Shown: in pieces, positions 43,470 through 52,558 of the stretch
How the letters are laid out: each line of letters starts with the position of its first letter
Position numbering within the stretch: position 1 is the stretch's first letter
Program-made: the position numbers and the translations under genes
The notes under the pieces: model-generated
Told to the model about the DNA's origin: nothing
What the model saw: only the letters and a program-made list of their open reading frames with translations
Database searches by the model: none
Assembly: GCA_905199225.1 (NCBI GenBank)
Contig: CAJKFS010000005.1
Location: 15,455 to 79,454 of the forward strand
DNA from: an uncultured Collinsella sp.
Lineage (GTDB): Bacteria; Actinomycetota; Coriobacteriia; Coriobacteriales; Coriobacteriaceae
DNA: 64,000 nucleotides
Direction: 5' to 3'

Positions 43470-43771
43470 TTGTCTCGATCTGTAACAACTAGGCGATCAA
43501 ATGCTCGTTAGATGTTACAGATTTAGATTTTCTGCCTGGCCGATTCCGTTTGTCTCAATCTGTAACAACTGGGACCGAAAAGCTCGGCTAGATGTTACAG
43601 ATCGAGATTGAGCGGATTGACCTGTGCGTTTGTCTCGATCTGTAACAGGTAGATGGTCAAAAGTGGGCTAGGTGTTACAGATTTAGATTATTCGGACCGG
43701 CCTGCGCGTTCGTCTCAATCTGTAACAATTAGGACCGAAAATCCCAGCTAGATGTTACAGATCGAGACAAA
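43470..43771. repeat. Palindrome array 2 (four units, 80-bp period)
   Basis: Units begin at 43470, 43550, 43630 and 43710, an exact 80-bp step, with outer arms GTCTCGATCTGTAACA / TGTTACAGATCGAGAC. The 20-bp stretches between units match those of array 1 in order (e.g. GGATTGACCTGTGC after unit 2). It lies between the AlbA gene promoter region and the 3' end of the first GH1 gene. Confidence 0.92.
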
Positions 43772-43795
43772 CGATCCGCGCGGCTCGGCAAAAAA

Positions 43796-43845
43796 TAAAA
43801 AGGCCGCATGCGAACCCGTGGAGGGATTCGTATGCGGCCGACAGG
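43796..43845 (-). terminator. Terminator of the cassette 1 GH1 gene
   Basis: GGCCGCATGCGAA pairs with TTCGTATGCGGCC; on the minus strand a TTTTTATTTTTT run follows the stem. Confidence 0.88.
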
Positions 43846-43861
43846 GGGTATGCGGCAAAAG

Positions 43862-45283
43862 TTAGGCCATGAGCAGGCCGGTCTCCGCGACGTTCTTGTA
43901 CCAGTACGCGCTTGCCTTGGGATAGCGCTTCTGGGTCTCAAAGTCGATGTAGAACAGGCCGTAGCGCTTGTTATAGCCGTTGGTCCAGGAGAACTGGTCC
44001 TGCAGCGACCACACAAAGTAGCCGTCGACGTTCACACCGCCGTCGATCGCCTTGAGGATCCACGCGAGATGCTGGCGCATGTAATCGATGCGAGGGGCGT
44101 CGTCGATAAAGCCGTCCTCAAAGTCGTCCTTATAGCCCATGCCGTTCTCGGTGATGTAGATCTTCTTGTAGTTGGGGTAATCGTTCTTAATGCGGAGCAG
44201 CAGGTCGTAGAGACCCTCGGGATAGATAATCCAGTCCCAATCGGTGGTGGGTACGCCTTCGCGCACGCATGACTCGCCCACGCCCTTGAGGAACCAGCGC
44301 GAGGAGCCCTTGTCGCCGGTACCATTGTGGTTGATGTCGTTTTCGCCCTCGGCGGCACGCAGGAACTGGCACTTGTAGGTGTTGACACCCAGGCAATCGT
44401 TGTAGGGGAGCGCGGCGGTCAGCGCGGCGATGTCCTCGTCGCGGACGTCGAGCTCGCCGCCGGCGATATGGGCCAGCTTGGTCGCAGCCTCCATGGTGTC
44501 GGCTGCATAGTGGCCGCGGAAGGTGGCGTCGAGTACCCAGCGGTTGTTGATGACGTCGGCCATGCGAGCTGCCTCGCAGTCGGCGGCGTTGTTGGGATCG
44601 AGGGGATACTTGGGCTCCAGGTTCTGGACAATGCCGATCTCACCCTCAAAGCCGCCCTCATGGAAGGCGACGACGGCCTTGGCGTGGGCCACCATCATGT
44701 TGTGCATGAGCTGGAAGGCCTTGTCCAGGCGATACTTCTCGCCGTGCGGCCAGTTGCCGACGATAAAGCTGCCCTCGGCGGTTGCGGGAATCTCGTTAAA
44801 CGTGAACCAGTGCTTGACCTCGGTGAACTCGGCAAAGCAGAACTTGGCGTACTCGACAAAGGCGTCGATCGTCGTGCGCGTCAGGAAGCCCTCGCCGCCG
44901 TCCTGGTAAAAGGCCTCGGGCGTATCAAAGTGATCGAGCGTGACATAGGGGATAACGCCGGCTTTGTTGCAGGTGGCGAAAAGCTCATGATAGAAGGCGA
45001 CACCCTCGTGGTTGATCTCGCCAGTGCCGTTGGGGAAGATGCGGCTCCAAGCGATGGAGACGCGGATACCGTTGATGCCGAAGCGCTGGCACAGGTCGAT
45101 ATCGACCGGGTACTTGTTGTAGAAATCGCTTGCGGGGTCGGGGGAGAAGCGACCCTGAGCAGCCAAGAAATCGTCCCAGGGTACTTTGCCCTTGCCGTGC
45201 GTACGGGTCTCGCCCTCAACCTGGTAAGCAGCGGTGGCGCCGCCAAACACAAAGCCGTCGGGGAACTGCATGGGGTTGGTCAT
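43862..45283 (-). CDS. GH1 6-phospho-beta-galactosidase/glucosidase, cassette 1
   Basis: 473 aa (beta/alpha)8 glycosidase. Acid/base Glu164 in FTFNEI and nucleophile Glu379 in ITENG. FVFGGATAAYQVEG at the front and WSLQDQFSWTNGYNKRYGLFYIDF at the end place it in the LacG branch, which hydrolyses phosphorylated galactosides such as lactose-6-P. It follows the IICB at 45359-47137 on the same strand with a hairpin in the 75-bp gap. Confidence 0.9.
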   Translation of the reverse strand: MTNPMQFPDGFVFGGATAAYQVEGETRTHGKGKVPWDDFLAAQGRFSPDPASDFYNKYPVDIDLCQRFGINGIRVSIAWSRIFPNGTGEINHEGVAFYHELFATCNKAGVIPYVTLDHFDTPEAFYQDGGEGFLTRTTIDAFVEYAKFCFAEFTEVKHWFTFNEIPATAEGSFIVGNWPHGEKYRLDKAFQLMHNMMVAHAKAVVAFHEGGFEGEIGIVQNLEPKYPLDPNNAADCEAARMADVINNRWVLDATFRGHYAADTMEAATKLAHIAGGELDVRDEDIAALTAALPYNDCLGVNTYKCQFLRAAEGENDINHNGTGDKGSSRWFLKGVGESCVREGVPTTDWDWIIYPEGLYDLLLRIKNDYPNYKKIYITENGMGYKDDFEDGFIDDAPRIDYMRQHLAWILKAIDGGVNVDGYFVWSLQDQFSWTNGYNKRYGLFYIDFETQKRYPKASAYWYKNVAETGLLMA

Positions 45284-45317
45284 GAGTCATCCTTTCTGTG
45301 GGATACGAATAGGGAGA

Positions 45318-45344
45318 GGTGCCCGAACCGGGAATCCGGGCACC
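45318..45344 (-). promoter_or_regulatory. Intercistronic hairpin between IICB 2 and GH1
   Basis: GGTGCCCG and CGGGCACC form an 8-bp stem. A similar, stronger hairpin lies at the same place in cassette 3 (55337-55368), suggesting partial termination or RNA processing between transporter and enzyme. Confidence 0.55.
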
Positions 45345-45358
45345 AACAGAGGGAGGAA

Positions 45359-47137
45359 CTAGTCGAGGTTCTCGCGGAGCCACTTGATGGCGCCAGCGGG
45401 GTCGCGAGTAAGGTCGATATATTCCTTACCGCGGGGAGCGAGCAGCTTAATGCCCAGACGATCGGTGTCGGCCTTCATGTCGTTGTAGTAGCTACGGACC
45501 TGCGGGGCAAGCACGATAACGTCGTACTGATCCATGATGGCAGTGTGCTGGCCATAGGCGCCTGCGGAGGAAGCGATGTTCTCTCCGGTCTGCGCAGCAC
45601 CTTCCTTGATGGCGTTGGCAAGCATGGCAGAGGTGCCGGCGCCGGCGCACAGGACGAGGACCTTCAGGCCATCGACGTCCTTCTTAGCGGATGCGTCGGC
45701 GGCGGGCTCGGGCTGATCGGCGACAGGCTTGCTGTCGGCGGCAGCGGCGGTCGGCTCAACGGAAGCGGTAGCCTGCTCGACAACGGGCGCAGGGGCGTTG
45801 GCGGCGATGGTGGCAGCACCATCGGACTCAAGACCCAGCTCGGCGGCGCGTTCGGCCTCCTGGTCGCAGAGCAGCTTATCGTATGCCTTCAAGAACGGCA
45901 GGTAGATGATGGCGTCCAGCAATATGATGATTGCGACAAACACCAGGGCGATAAGCTGGAAGTTCGTGGTGATGAAGATGCCGATAGGGGCAGGGGTAGC
46001 CCAAGGCACCACGAAGGAGAAGCCGTTCATGCCCACGTTATCGATAAAGAACTTGGCAACGCTTACGTTGACGCAGCCGGCGGCAACAAAGGGGATGAGC
46101 ATGTAGGGGTTAAGGATCATCGGCGCGCCAAAGAGCAGCGGCTCGTTGACAGCAAAGGCAACAGGAACAATTGAGGCCTTACCGACGGCTTTGAGCTGCT
46201 TGGACTTCATAAAGAGAATCAGCAGAAGCGGCACGATGAACGTGGCGCCGGTGCCGCCGAACTCACCCACGAGCGACATGTTGAAGGTGAGGGAATGGGC
46301 GGGGTGACCACCGGCCAGCAGAACCTGCAGGTTCTCGGCCTGGTTGGCAAGACGGATGGGGTCGATGCCCGGCTGGACGATCGAGGGGCCGTGGACGCCG
46401 ATGAACCAGAAGAACGCGGTGGCTGCCTGGATAAGGATAAGGCCAGGATAGGTTTCTGCAGCGGTAAAGAGCGGGGAGAGCAGTTTGATAAGCAGCTCGG
46501 AGAACGGAACGCCCATGAGGTTGCGCACGACGACATCGATGATGCCGCAGATGATGACGGCGCCACCGAAGGGGATAATGTCGCGGAAGTTCTGAGCGAT
46601 GGCGCCCGGGACCTCCTTGGGCAGCTTAATGGTCAGATCGCGCGAGACGCAGAACTTATAAACCCAAACGGTAATGAACGCGGCGATATAGGCCGAGAAC
46701 AGACCGCGCGTACCCATGCTGGTGCAATCGAAGACAGAAAGCTCGGAGCCGTTGAACTTGGTGGTGAACTGCGTAACAGCGAGCAGCAGCATGCTGCACT
46801 GGGCGGCAACCATGGTGGAGCCGTCGTTGAGCACCTTGCCGGCGGGCATGCGACGGTTCATGGAAGCCGTGAAGTTCTTGGCGGTGGTGCCGGCAACCAT
46901 GATGCCCATGACGCCCATGGTGAAGTTGTACAGCTTATTGCACCAGTCGATGAGCGGCTGGGGCAGCGTGATGCCAACTACGCCAGGAAGGGTGGCGATC
47001 AACAGGAAGATCGAAGAGGTGAGGACAATGGGCATGCACCCAAGGAATCCGTCCTTAATGGCCTGGAGGTAGACGTTCCTCGAGATCTTCTCAAAGAACG
47101 GTTGATGCTTTTCGAGCATCTTTACGATGGCGTCCAT
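45359..47137 (-). CDS. PTS lactose-family IICB component, cassette 1
   Basis: 592 aa. IIC domain 1-430 (MDAIVKMLEKHQPFFEKISRN, GVHGPSIVQPG, AVNEPLLFGAPMILNP), an Ala/Pro-rich linker of about 60 residues, then IIB with its phosphorylated Cys in VLVLCAGAGTSAML. The end, GIKLLAPRGKEYIDLTRDP, is shared by all IICB copies here. It is divergent from the LacI gene at 47413; the region between carries two LacI-type operators. Confidence 0.92.
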   Translation of the reverse strand: MDAIVKMLEKHQPFFEKISRNVYLQAIKDGFLGCMPIVLTSSIFLLIATLPGVVGITLPQPLIDWCNKLYNFTMGVMGIMVAGTTAKNFTASMNRRMPAGKVLNDGSTMVAAQCSMLLLAVTQFTTKFNGSELSVFDCTSMGTRGLFSAYIAAFITVWVYKFCVSRDLTIKLPKEVPGAIAQNFRDIIPFGGAVIICGIIDVVVRNLMGVPFSELLIKLLSPLFTAAETYPGLILIQAATAFFWFIGVHGPSIVQPGIDPIRLANQAENLQVLLAGGHPAHSLTFNMSLVGEFGGTGATFIVPLLLILFMKSKQLKAVGKASIVPVAFAVNEPLLFGAPMILNPYMLIPFVAAGCVNVSVAKFFIDNVGMNGFSFVVPWATPAPIGIFITTNFQLIALVFVAIIILLDAIIYLPFLKAYDKLLCDQEAERAAELGLESDGAATIAANAPAPVVEQATASVEPTAAAADSKPVADQPEPAADASAKKDVDGLKVLVLCAGAGTSAMLANAIKEGAAQTGENIASSAGAYGQHTAIMDQYDVIVLAPQVRSYYNDMKADTDRLGIKLLAPRGKEYIDLTRDPAGAIKWLRENLD

Positions 47138-47240
47138 AGAGCTCCTTTGCTACTTGATGCGCGATGCATGTGGATGGAACTGGTCGTCGATGGATGGTCA
47201 GGACTGCCCGGAAACCTTCCTGCTTAAGGAAGGCATTGCG

Positions 47241-47283
47241 AAATGACAACGTTGTCATTTCGTTAATGACAACGTAAGACATT
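47241..47283. promoter_or_regulatory. Two LacI operators of cassette 1
   Basis: A perfect 20-bp palindrome AAATGACAACGTTGTCATTT (47241-47260) and a second AATGACAACGTAAGACATT (47265-47283). Both lie between the IICB and lacI genes. Confidence 0.75.
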
Positions 47284-47308
47284 TTTGGAAGAGCAACAAG
47301 GATATACG

Positions 47309-47339
47309 GGTGAGCGGTCGATATTGTCCGGTAAACGGT
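47309..47339 (+). promoter_or_regulatory. 21-bp direct repeat, cassette 1
   Basis: GGTGAGCGGT at 47309 and GGTAAACGGT at 47330 are 21 bp apart. A TATGCT box follows at 47365 in front of the lacI gene. Confidence 0.65.
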
Positions 47340-47412
47340 TGATTTATCAGTCGGGCAGGTAGTGTATGCTAGAACGCAAAAAACAAGCGATGCAAAACCG
47401 ACTGGAGAAGCA

Positions 47413-48423
47413 GTGGCAACGATGGACAAGAAAAATGTCTCGATGAACGATGTGGCAGTTGCCGCGGGTGTTTCTCTCAAGACGGTTTCGCGTGTGATCA
47501 ACGAGCCCGATAGCGTGCGAGAGTCGACACGCGATAAGGTTCATTCGGCCATGGAGGCGCTCGGGTTTCGAGCCAACTTTGCCGCGCGTTCGCTCAAGTT
47601 GGGCCGTTACGGGTGCATCGGCGTCGTGCTGTTCCACTTGTCGGGCGGTGCCGTGGACATGATCGACGGTATCGCCGATGCCGCCGAAGAGCGCGGCTTT
47701 GCGCTCACGATGATTAAGAAGTGCGGAGGTGAGAAGATGACTCTTGCCGATGCGGCGCGTAGGATGTCGCAGCTGCCTGTTGATGGCATGATCTTCAACC
47801 TGCGCCAGATGGTCGATGACTTTGATACCTTTGAGGCGCCGAAAGACCTCAAGACGGTGATTATCACACCGATGGAGCATCCTGCCTGCTCTACCGTCAG
47901 TGACGACCAAGAGGGCGGCGCGCGCATGGCGTGCGAGTACTTCTTGAACCACGGGCACAAGAACGTGTACTTCGTCTCTGGTAAGAAAGAGTCACTGTCG
48001 AGCCAGTGCCGTATGAAAGGTTGGCGAGCGGCACTCGAGGCACGTGGCATTGAGCCGCCCGAGCCTCTGCAAGGCGATTGGAATGCGGATAGTGGCTATG
48101 CCGCGGGCCTTGTGCTTGCCGATAAGCCCGATTGCACGGCGGTCCTCGCTGCTAACGACTGCATGGCAAACGGCGTGATGATGGCTCTACGTGACAAAGG
48201 GCTCAATGTGCCCGACGACGTGTCCGTGATCGGCTTCGACGATGAGCTCTACAAGACGATTCCCAACTCGATTCTGACGTCGGTGAAGTTTCGCCACCGC
48301 GAACTGGGCATCCGTGCGCTTAACGAGGTCGTCGCAGGTCTGGAAGCCCCGAGCTCCAGAAGCCGTACGCTCGTCTCGGGCGTGTTGGTCGAGCGTTCCA
48401 GCGTAAGGGATCTGCGGGCGTAG
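47413..48423 (+). CDS. LacI family regulator, cassette 1
   Basis: 336 aa. Helix-turn-helix VSMNDVAVAAGVSLKTVSRVINEPDSVRE near residues 9-37, hinge helix ARSLKLG and a periplasmic-binding-type effector domain. GTG 47413 is preferred (GGAG six bases upstream); ATG 47422 is an alternative. The recognition helix differs from the other two LacI copies (VSLKTVSRV here, VSRQTVSRV and VSEQTVSRT there), in step with their different operators. Likely represses IICB-GH1 until sugar is present. Confidence 0.9.
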   Translation: MATMDKKNVSMNDVAVAAGVSLKTVSRVINEPDSVRESTRDKVHSAMEALGFRANFAARSLKLGRYGCIGVVLFHLSGGAVDMIDGIADAAEERGFALTMIKKCGGEKMTLADAARRMSQLPVDGMIFNLRQMVDDFDTFEAPKDLKTVIITPMEHPACSTVSDDQEGGARMACEYFLNHGHKNVYFVSGKKESLSSQCRMKGWRAALEARGIEPPEPLQGDWNADSGYAAGLVLADKPDCTAVLAANDCMANGVMMALRDKGLNVPDDVSVIGFDDELYKTIPNSILTSVKFRHRELGIRALNEVVAGLEAPSSRSRTLVSGVLVERSSVRDLRA

Positions 48424-48440
48424 ACGTGCTCGGCCTGCTC

Positions 48441-48738
48441 GTCTAAATCTGTAACAGGTGGGACCCGAAAACTCGGCTAGATGTTACAGATTTAGACAAT
48501 TCGGCCCGGCTTATTCCGTTTGTCTCGATCTGTAACAGTTAGGAGTGAAATGACCAGCCAGGTGTTACAGATCTAGATTGATTGGATTGACCCATCTGTT
48601 TGTCTCGATCTGTAACATCTAAGCGGTCAAAAGCGGTCTACATGTTACAGATTGAGATTTTTGGCTTGGCCTGTGCGTTCACCTCGATCCGTAACAGCTG
48701 GGACCCAAAAACTCGGCTAGATGTTACAGATTGAGATG
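48441..48738. repeat. Palindrome array 3 (four units, 80-bp period)
   Basis: Units begin at 48441, 48521, 48601 and 48681. Arms such as GTCTCGATCTGTAACA and TGTTACAGATTTAGAC recur. By the stretches between units it is in the same phase as arrays 1 and 2, although the centre of unit 1 is of the other type. It lies between the convergent lacI 1 and IICB 3 genes. Confidence 0.92.
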
Positions 48739-48766
48739 AACAGGAGGACGGGTGCGGTCTAAACAA

Positions 48767-48803
48767 AATGGCCCGCGCATCACACATCGATGCACGGGCC
48801 ATT
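48767..48803. terminator. Bidirectional terminator next to array 3
   Basis: ATGGCCCG pairs with CGGGCCAT around an inner stem, with A/T-rich tracts on both sides (AAACAAA before and TTTATTG after). Confidence 0.75.
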
Positions 48804-48836
48804 TATTGTCTGCAAGCGGCAGGTGGTGTCAGCGTC

Positions 48837-50597
48837 TTATGCCTCGAGGTTTTCCTCGATCCAGGCGACGGCACCCTTGGGATCCTTAGTGAGGTCGATG
48901 TACTGTTTGCCCTTGGGCGACAGCAGCGTGATGCCCAGGCGGTCGGTGTCGGCCTTCATCTCGTTGTAATAGGTGCGAACCTGCGGAGCCAGGACGATGA
49001 CGTTGTACTGGTCCATGATGGCGTAGTGGCTGCCGTAGGCACCGGCGTTGGCGGTAATGTCGATGCCCAGCTCGTCGGCGCCTTCCTTAAGCGCGTTGGC
49101 GAGCAGTGCAGAGGTGCCGGCGCCAGCGCACAGAACCAGAACCCTCAGATCCTTGCCCTTAAGGGCGGACGGAGCTGCGGAGGCCTCAGTGGCAGAAGCG
49201 GTCTCGACAACAGGAGCCTCAACGGTGGGGGCGGCAGCGGTCTTGACGGCCTTGGTCTCCTCGGCCTCTTCTTCGGCCAGGGTCTCGGCCTCCTGCTTGC
49301 ACAGGACGTTGTCGTAGGCCTTGCAGAACGGGTAGTAGATCAAGAAGTCAACGACCAGCAGGACGACAACCAGGACCAGAGAGATCGGCTGGAAGTTGGT
49401 GTCGATGAAGGTGCCGATCGGTCCGGGGAGTGCCCACGGCATGGCATAGATAAAGCCGTTCATGCCCAAAAAGTCGATGAAGAACTTACCAATGAGGACG
49501 TTGGCCACGGGGGCAAACAGGAACGGGATCAGGAAGTACGGGTTGAGGATGATGGGCGCGGCGAACAGCAGCGGCTCGTTGACGGCGAACATCACGGGCA
49601 CGACAGAGGCTTTGCCGACGGCCTTGAGCTGCTTGGAGCGCATAAAGAGCAGGAAGATAATCGGGACAATGAACGTGGCGCCGGTGCCGCCGAGTTCGCC
49701 GATGTAGTTACCGAAGTTTTCGGTCAGGGCGAGGGCGGGGTGACCGCCGGCCTGCAGCGTGGCGAGGTTGGTAGTGATGTTGCCAAACAGCGCGGCGTTG
49801 AGGGCAGGCTTAACGACCGAGGGGCCGTGGATGCCCATGAACCAGAACAGAGGGATCATGAACCAGATGAGGGCGAGGCCGGCGTAGGAATCGGCAGCGG
49901 CGAACAGCGGGCTCACCAGCGTGGAGATGACGTTGGCAAACGGGACGGCCAAGCAGGTGCGGCAGATAACGTCGATGACGGCGACAAACAGGATGGAGAA
50001 GCTGAAGGCGAAGATGTCGCGGAAGTTCTGGGCGATGGCGCCGGGGACTTCTTTGGGCAGCTTGATGGTGATGTCTCGCTTAATGCAGAAGGCATAGATG
50101 TTGACCGTGGCAAATGCGGCGACAAAGGAGCTCAGCAGGCCCTTGGTGCCCATGTTGTCGGTAAAGAACACCGAGACATCGGCGCCGTCGATCTTGGCAC
50201 TCGTCTGGGTAACGGCCAAGATGAGCATAGCGCACATGGCGGCGACCATGGTGCTCGTGGCGTTGATGGCCTTGCCGGCAGGCATGCGGCGGTTCTTGGA
50301 GCCGGTCAGCGCGCTTGCGGTGGTGCCGGCGACCATGATGCCCACGACGCCCATCGTGAAGTTGTAAACCTTGTTGCAGAAGTTCACGACGTCGACGTTC
50401 CACCAGTCGGGCAGCGTAAAGCCGCCGACCGTGGCGACAACGCCCGGCAGGGTCGAAATAAGCAGGAAGACAGAAGAAGACAGGATGATGGGCATTGCTG
50501 CCAAAAAGCCGTCTTTAATGGCCTGAAGGTAGATGTTCTTAGAGACCTTGTCGAAGTACGGCTGACCTTTCTCCAAGAACTTAACGATCGATTCCAT
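48837..50597 (-). CDS. PTS lactose-family IICB component, cassette 2
   Basis: 586 aa. Same architecture as the other copies: MESIVKFLEKGQPYFDKVSKN start, GIHGPSVVKPA, AVNEPLLFAAPIILNP, Thr/Glu/Ala-rich linker and IIB with VLVLCAGAGTSALL. Here the gene order is reversed from cassettes 1 and 3: the GH1 gene comes first and the IICB second. A 177-bp gap separates them, holding a G-rich stretch (minus strand C-rich) near 50698-50725 but no gene. Confidence 0.92.
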   Translation of the reverse strand: MESIVKFLEKGQPYFDKVSKNIYLQAIKDGFLAAMPIILSSSVFLLISTLPGVVATVGGFTLPDWWNVDVVNFCNKVYNFTMGVVGIMVAGTTASALTGSKNRRMPAGKAINATSTMVAAMCAMLILAVTQTSAKIDGADVSVFFTDNMGTKGLLSSFVAAFATVNIYAFCIKRDITIKLPKEVPGAIAQNFRDIFAFSFSILFVAVIDVICRTCLAVPFANVISTLVSPLFAAADSYAGLALIWFMIPLFWFMGIHGPSVVKPALNAALFGNITTNLATLQAGGHPALALTENFGNYIGELGGTGATFIVPIIFLLFMRSKQLKAVGKASVVPVMFAVNEPLLFAAPIILNPYFLIPFLFAPVANVLIGKFFIDFLGMNGFIYAMPWALPGPIGTFIDTNFQPISLVLVVVLLVVDFLIYYPFCKAYDNVLCKQEAETLAEEEAEETKAVKTAAAPTVEAPVVETASATEASAAPSALKGKDLRVLVLCAGAGTSALLANALKEGADELGIDITANAGAYGSHYAIMDQYNVIVLAPQVRTYYNEMKADTDRLGITLLSPKGKQYIDLTKDPKGAVAWIEENLEA

Positions 50598-50774
50598 AGT
50601 TCACGCTCCTCTTTGCATGAAATCTTAATGGCATGGACGTTGAAAACCTATATGGTCTCCCGCTTGCTAAAAGCCCGGGTGCAGGCGGGGCCGGTCCCAG
50701 GGGGAGAGAGGGGGGGCGGCTGGGTTTGTATCGCATAGGGCCGCTCCCTTCTCGGGGGAAAGCGAGGCGATGCG

Positions 50775-52217
50775 CTACTGCGCGTCCGCCATAGTGTCGG
50801 CGAGCTCCTTGTACCAGAGTGCCGACTGCTTGATGTAGCGTTTTTGCGTGTCGAAGTCGATGTAGAACAGGCCGTAGCGCTTGTTATAGCCATTGGCCCA
50901 CGAGAACTGGTCCTGCAGGCTCCAGATAAAGTAGCCCTGGACGTCGACGCCCTCGGCGCGCGCCTGGAGCACCTTCTCCATGTGCTGGTCGACAAAGTCG
51001 ATGCGCTCGGGATCGGCGACGATGCCGTTTGCGTCGGGCTCGGGGTCCTTGTGGCCCAGGCCGTTTTCGGTGATATAGATGACGGGGAGGTTGGGATAGG
51101 TGGCGCTGATGTGCTTGAGCGTGTCGTAGAGGCCTTGCGGGTAGATGAGCCAATCCCAGTCGGTGGTGGGGATACCCGGCATATCGACCTGCTGCCCGAC
51201 GCCCTTAAACTTAAAGCACGAGGTGCCCTTGTCTCCGGTGCCGTTAAAGCTGTTGGTTGACTCGCCATCGTAGGCGGCGATAAACGCCGACTGATAGTAG
51301 TTGAGGCCGAACATATCGTTGCGGGGCGCCGCCTTGGCGAGCTCCTCCATGTCGCTGTCCTCAACCGTAAGTGTGGCGTTGTTGGCACGCAGAATCTCGT
51401 TGATGAGTGAGAGGGTGCGCGCGGAGTAGTGACCCAGGAAGGCGCCGTCCATGATGAAGTCGGTGTAGAAGGCGTTGTACAGGTCGGCGGCGTGCTGGTC
51501 GGCGGGCGAGTCGGTGGCAGGATATGCCGGCGTCAGGACGTTGACCATGCCAATGCGTCCGCCCAGGTGCTCGGTCTCGTCAAGATCCTTATACAGGTTG
51601 ACGGCGCGGGCGTGGGCAACGAGCTCGTTGTGCTGGCTCTGGATGCCGCTCGTCACATCAAAGTGATGGTTGGGCGGGAAGTTGCCTTGGATGTATTGGG
51701 AGTGCGAGAGGCTGATGAGCTCGTTGATGGTGAACCAATTCTTGACCTCGCGGAACTCGCGGAAGCAGAACTCGGCATAGCGCACATAGGCGTCGACGGT
51801 CTTGCGGTTGAGCCAGTCGCCCTGGTTGAACAGGGCGGCGGGGGAGTCAAAGTGATGCAGGGACACATAGGGCTCGACGCCATACTTTTTGCAGCAGGCG
51901 AACAGCTCGTGGTAGTGCTTAACGCCCTCGGCGAGGGGTTCGGCATCGTCGCCGTTGGGGAAGATGCGGGTCCAGGCGATGGACACACGAATGGCGTTGA
52001 GTCCATGCTCGGCAGAAAGGCGGATATCCTCCTCGTAGCGGTTGTAGAAATCACTGGCCGGGTCGGGCAAAAAGCGACCCTGGGCGACAAGGTAATCGTC
52101 CCACATGGTCTTACCCTTGCCTGCCACCTTCGTGGAACCTTCCGTTTGGTACGCGGCGGTTGCGGCGCCCCAAACAAAGCCCTTCGGCAGCTGCTGTACG
52201 CGGTTTAGCAAAGACAT
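50775..52217 (-). CDS. GH1 6-phospho-beta-glycosidase, cassette 2
   Basis: 480 aa. Acid/base Glu166 in FTINEL, nucleophile Glu384 in ITENG. FVWGAATAAYQTEGS at the front and the LacG-like end WSLQDQFSWANGYNKRYGLFYIDF. NEL in place of NEI/NEP and a Phe/Tyr-rich NYYQSAF stretch suggest a different substrate from the other two copies. ATG 52217 is better spaced from GAGAGGG than ATG 52223. First gene after the divergent LacI promoter region. Confidence 0.9.
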   Translation of the reverse strand: MSLLNRVQQLPKGFVWGAATAAYQTEGSTKVAGKGKTMWDDYLVAQGRFLPDPASDFYNRYEEDIRLSAEHGLNAIRVSIAWTRIFPNGDDAEPLAEGVKHYHELFACCKKYGVEPYVSLHHFDSPAALFNQGDWLNRKTVDAYVRYAEFCFREFREVKNWFTINELISLSHSQYIQGNFPPNHHFDVTSGIQSQHNELVAHARAVNLYKDLDETEHLGGRIGMVNVLTPAYPATDSPADQHAADLYNAFYTDFIMDGAFLGHYSARTLSLINEILRANNATLTVEDSDMEELAKAAPRNDMFGLNYYQSAFIAAYDGESTNSFNGTGDKGTSCFKFKGVGQQVDMPGIPTTDWDWLIYPQGLYDTLKHISATYPNLPVIYITENGLGHKDPEPDANGIVADPERIDFVDQHMEKVLQARAEGVDVQGYFIWSLQDQFSWANGYNKRYGLFYIDFDTQKRYIKQSALWYKELADTMADAQ

Positions 52218-52336
52218 ATGCATACACCCTCTCGTCTCGCTGTTCGATATTGTGCGTTTGCGCTCAGGAGGCTCCCTGGTTAGCGTTCAGCGGTGAAAAA
52301 GCCCGATAAACACTATCTTAAAATGATTAGAACCAA

Positions 52337-52375
52337 AATGAGCACGTGAACATTTGACAATGAGCACGTTAACAT
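52337..52375. promoter_or_regulatory. Two LacI operators of cassette 2
   Basis: AATGAGCACGTGAACATT (52337-52354) and AATGAGCACGTTAACAT (52359-52375), 22 bp apart, between the GH1 and lacI genes. Confidence 0.75.
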
Positions 52376-52414
52376 CCGGCTGGGATGTATAGAAACAAAA
52401 CAACTTCAAACAGC

Positions 52415-52445
52415 CGCGAACGGTTGTATTTGTTCGGTAAGCGGT
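52415..52445 (+). promoter_or_regulatory. 21-bp direct repeat upstream of the lacI 2 promoter
   Basis: CGCGAACGGT at 52415 and GGTAAGCGGT at 52436 are exactly 21 bp apart and end five bases before the -35 box, the place expected for an activator. Confidence 0.7.
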
Positions 52446-52450
52446 TTTGA

Positions 52451-52508
52451 TTGACAGAAGTTTTCATGTTGTGGTATATGGCTCGGGTATCATGAGCACG
52501 TTATCAAT
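52451..52508 (+). promoter_or_regulatory. Promoter of lacI 2 with an overlapping operator
   Basis: TTGACA at 52451 and TATATG at 52475 are 18 bases apart. A third operator, ATGAGCACGTTATCAAT (52492-52508), covers the start of transcription, consistent with autoregulation. Confidence 0.72.
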
Positions 52509-52558
52509 GTATGTACGATGCGCCATGGGCGCGGGGAATAGTTGGGAAGCAGGTTAGC

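Noticed and set aside
44327..46174. Long plus-strand open frame over GH1 and IICB of cassette 1 (similar frames at 48768-50738, 53819-55330 and 55391-57208)
   Set aside because: All are mirror frames of the minus-strand GH1 and IICB genes, with Val/Gly/Asp-rich content and no motifs.
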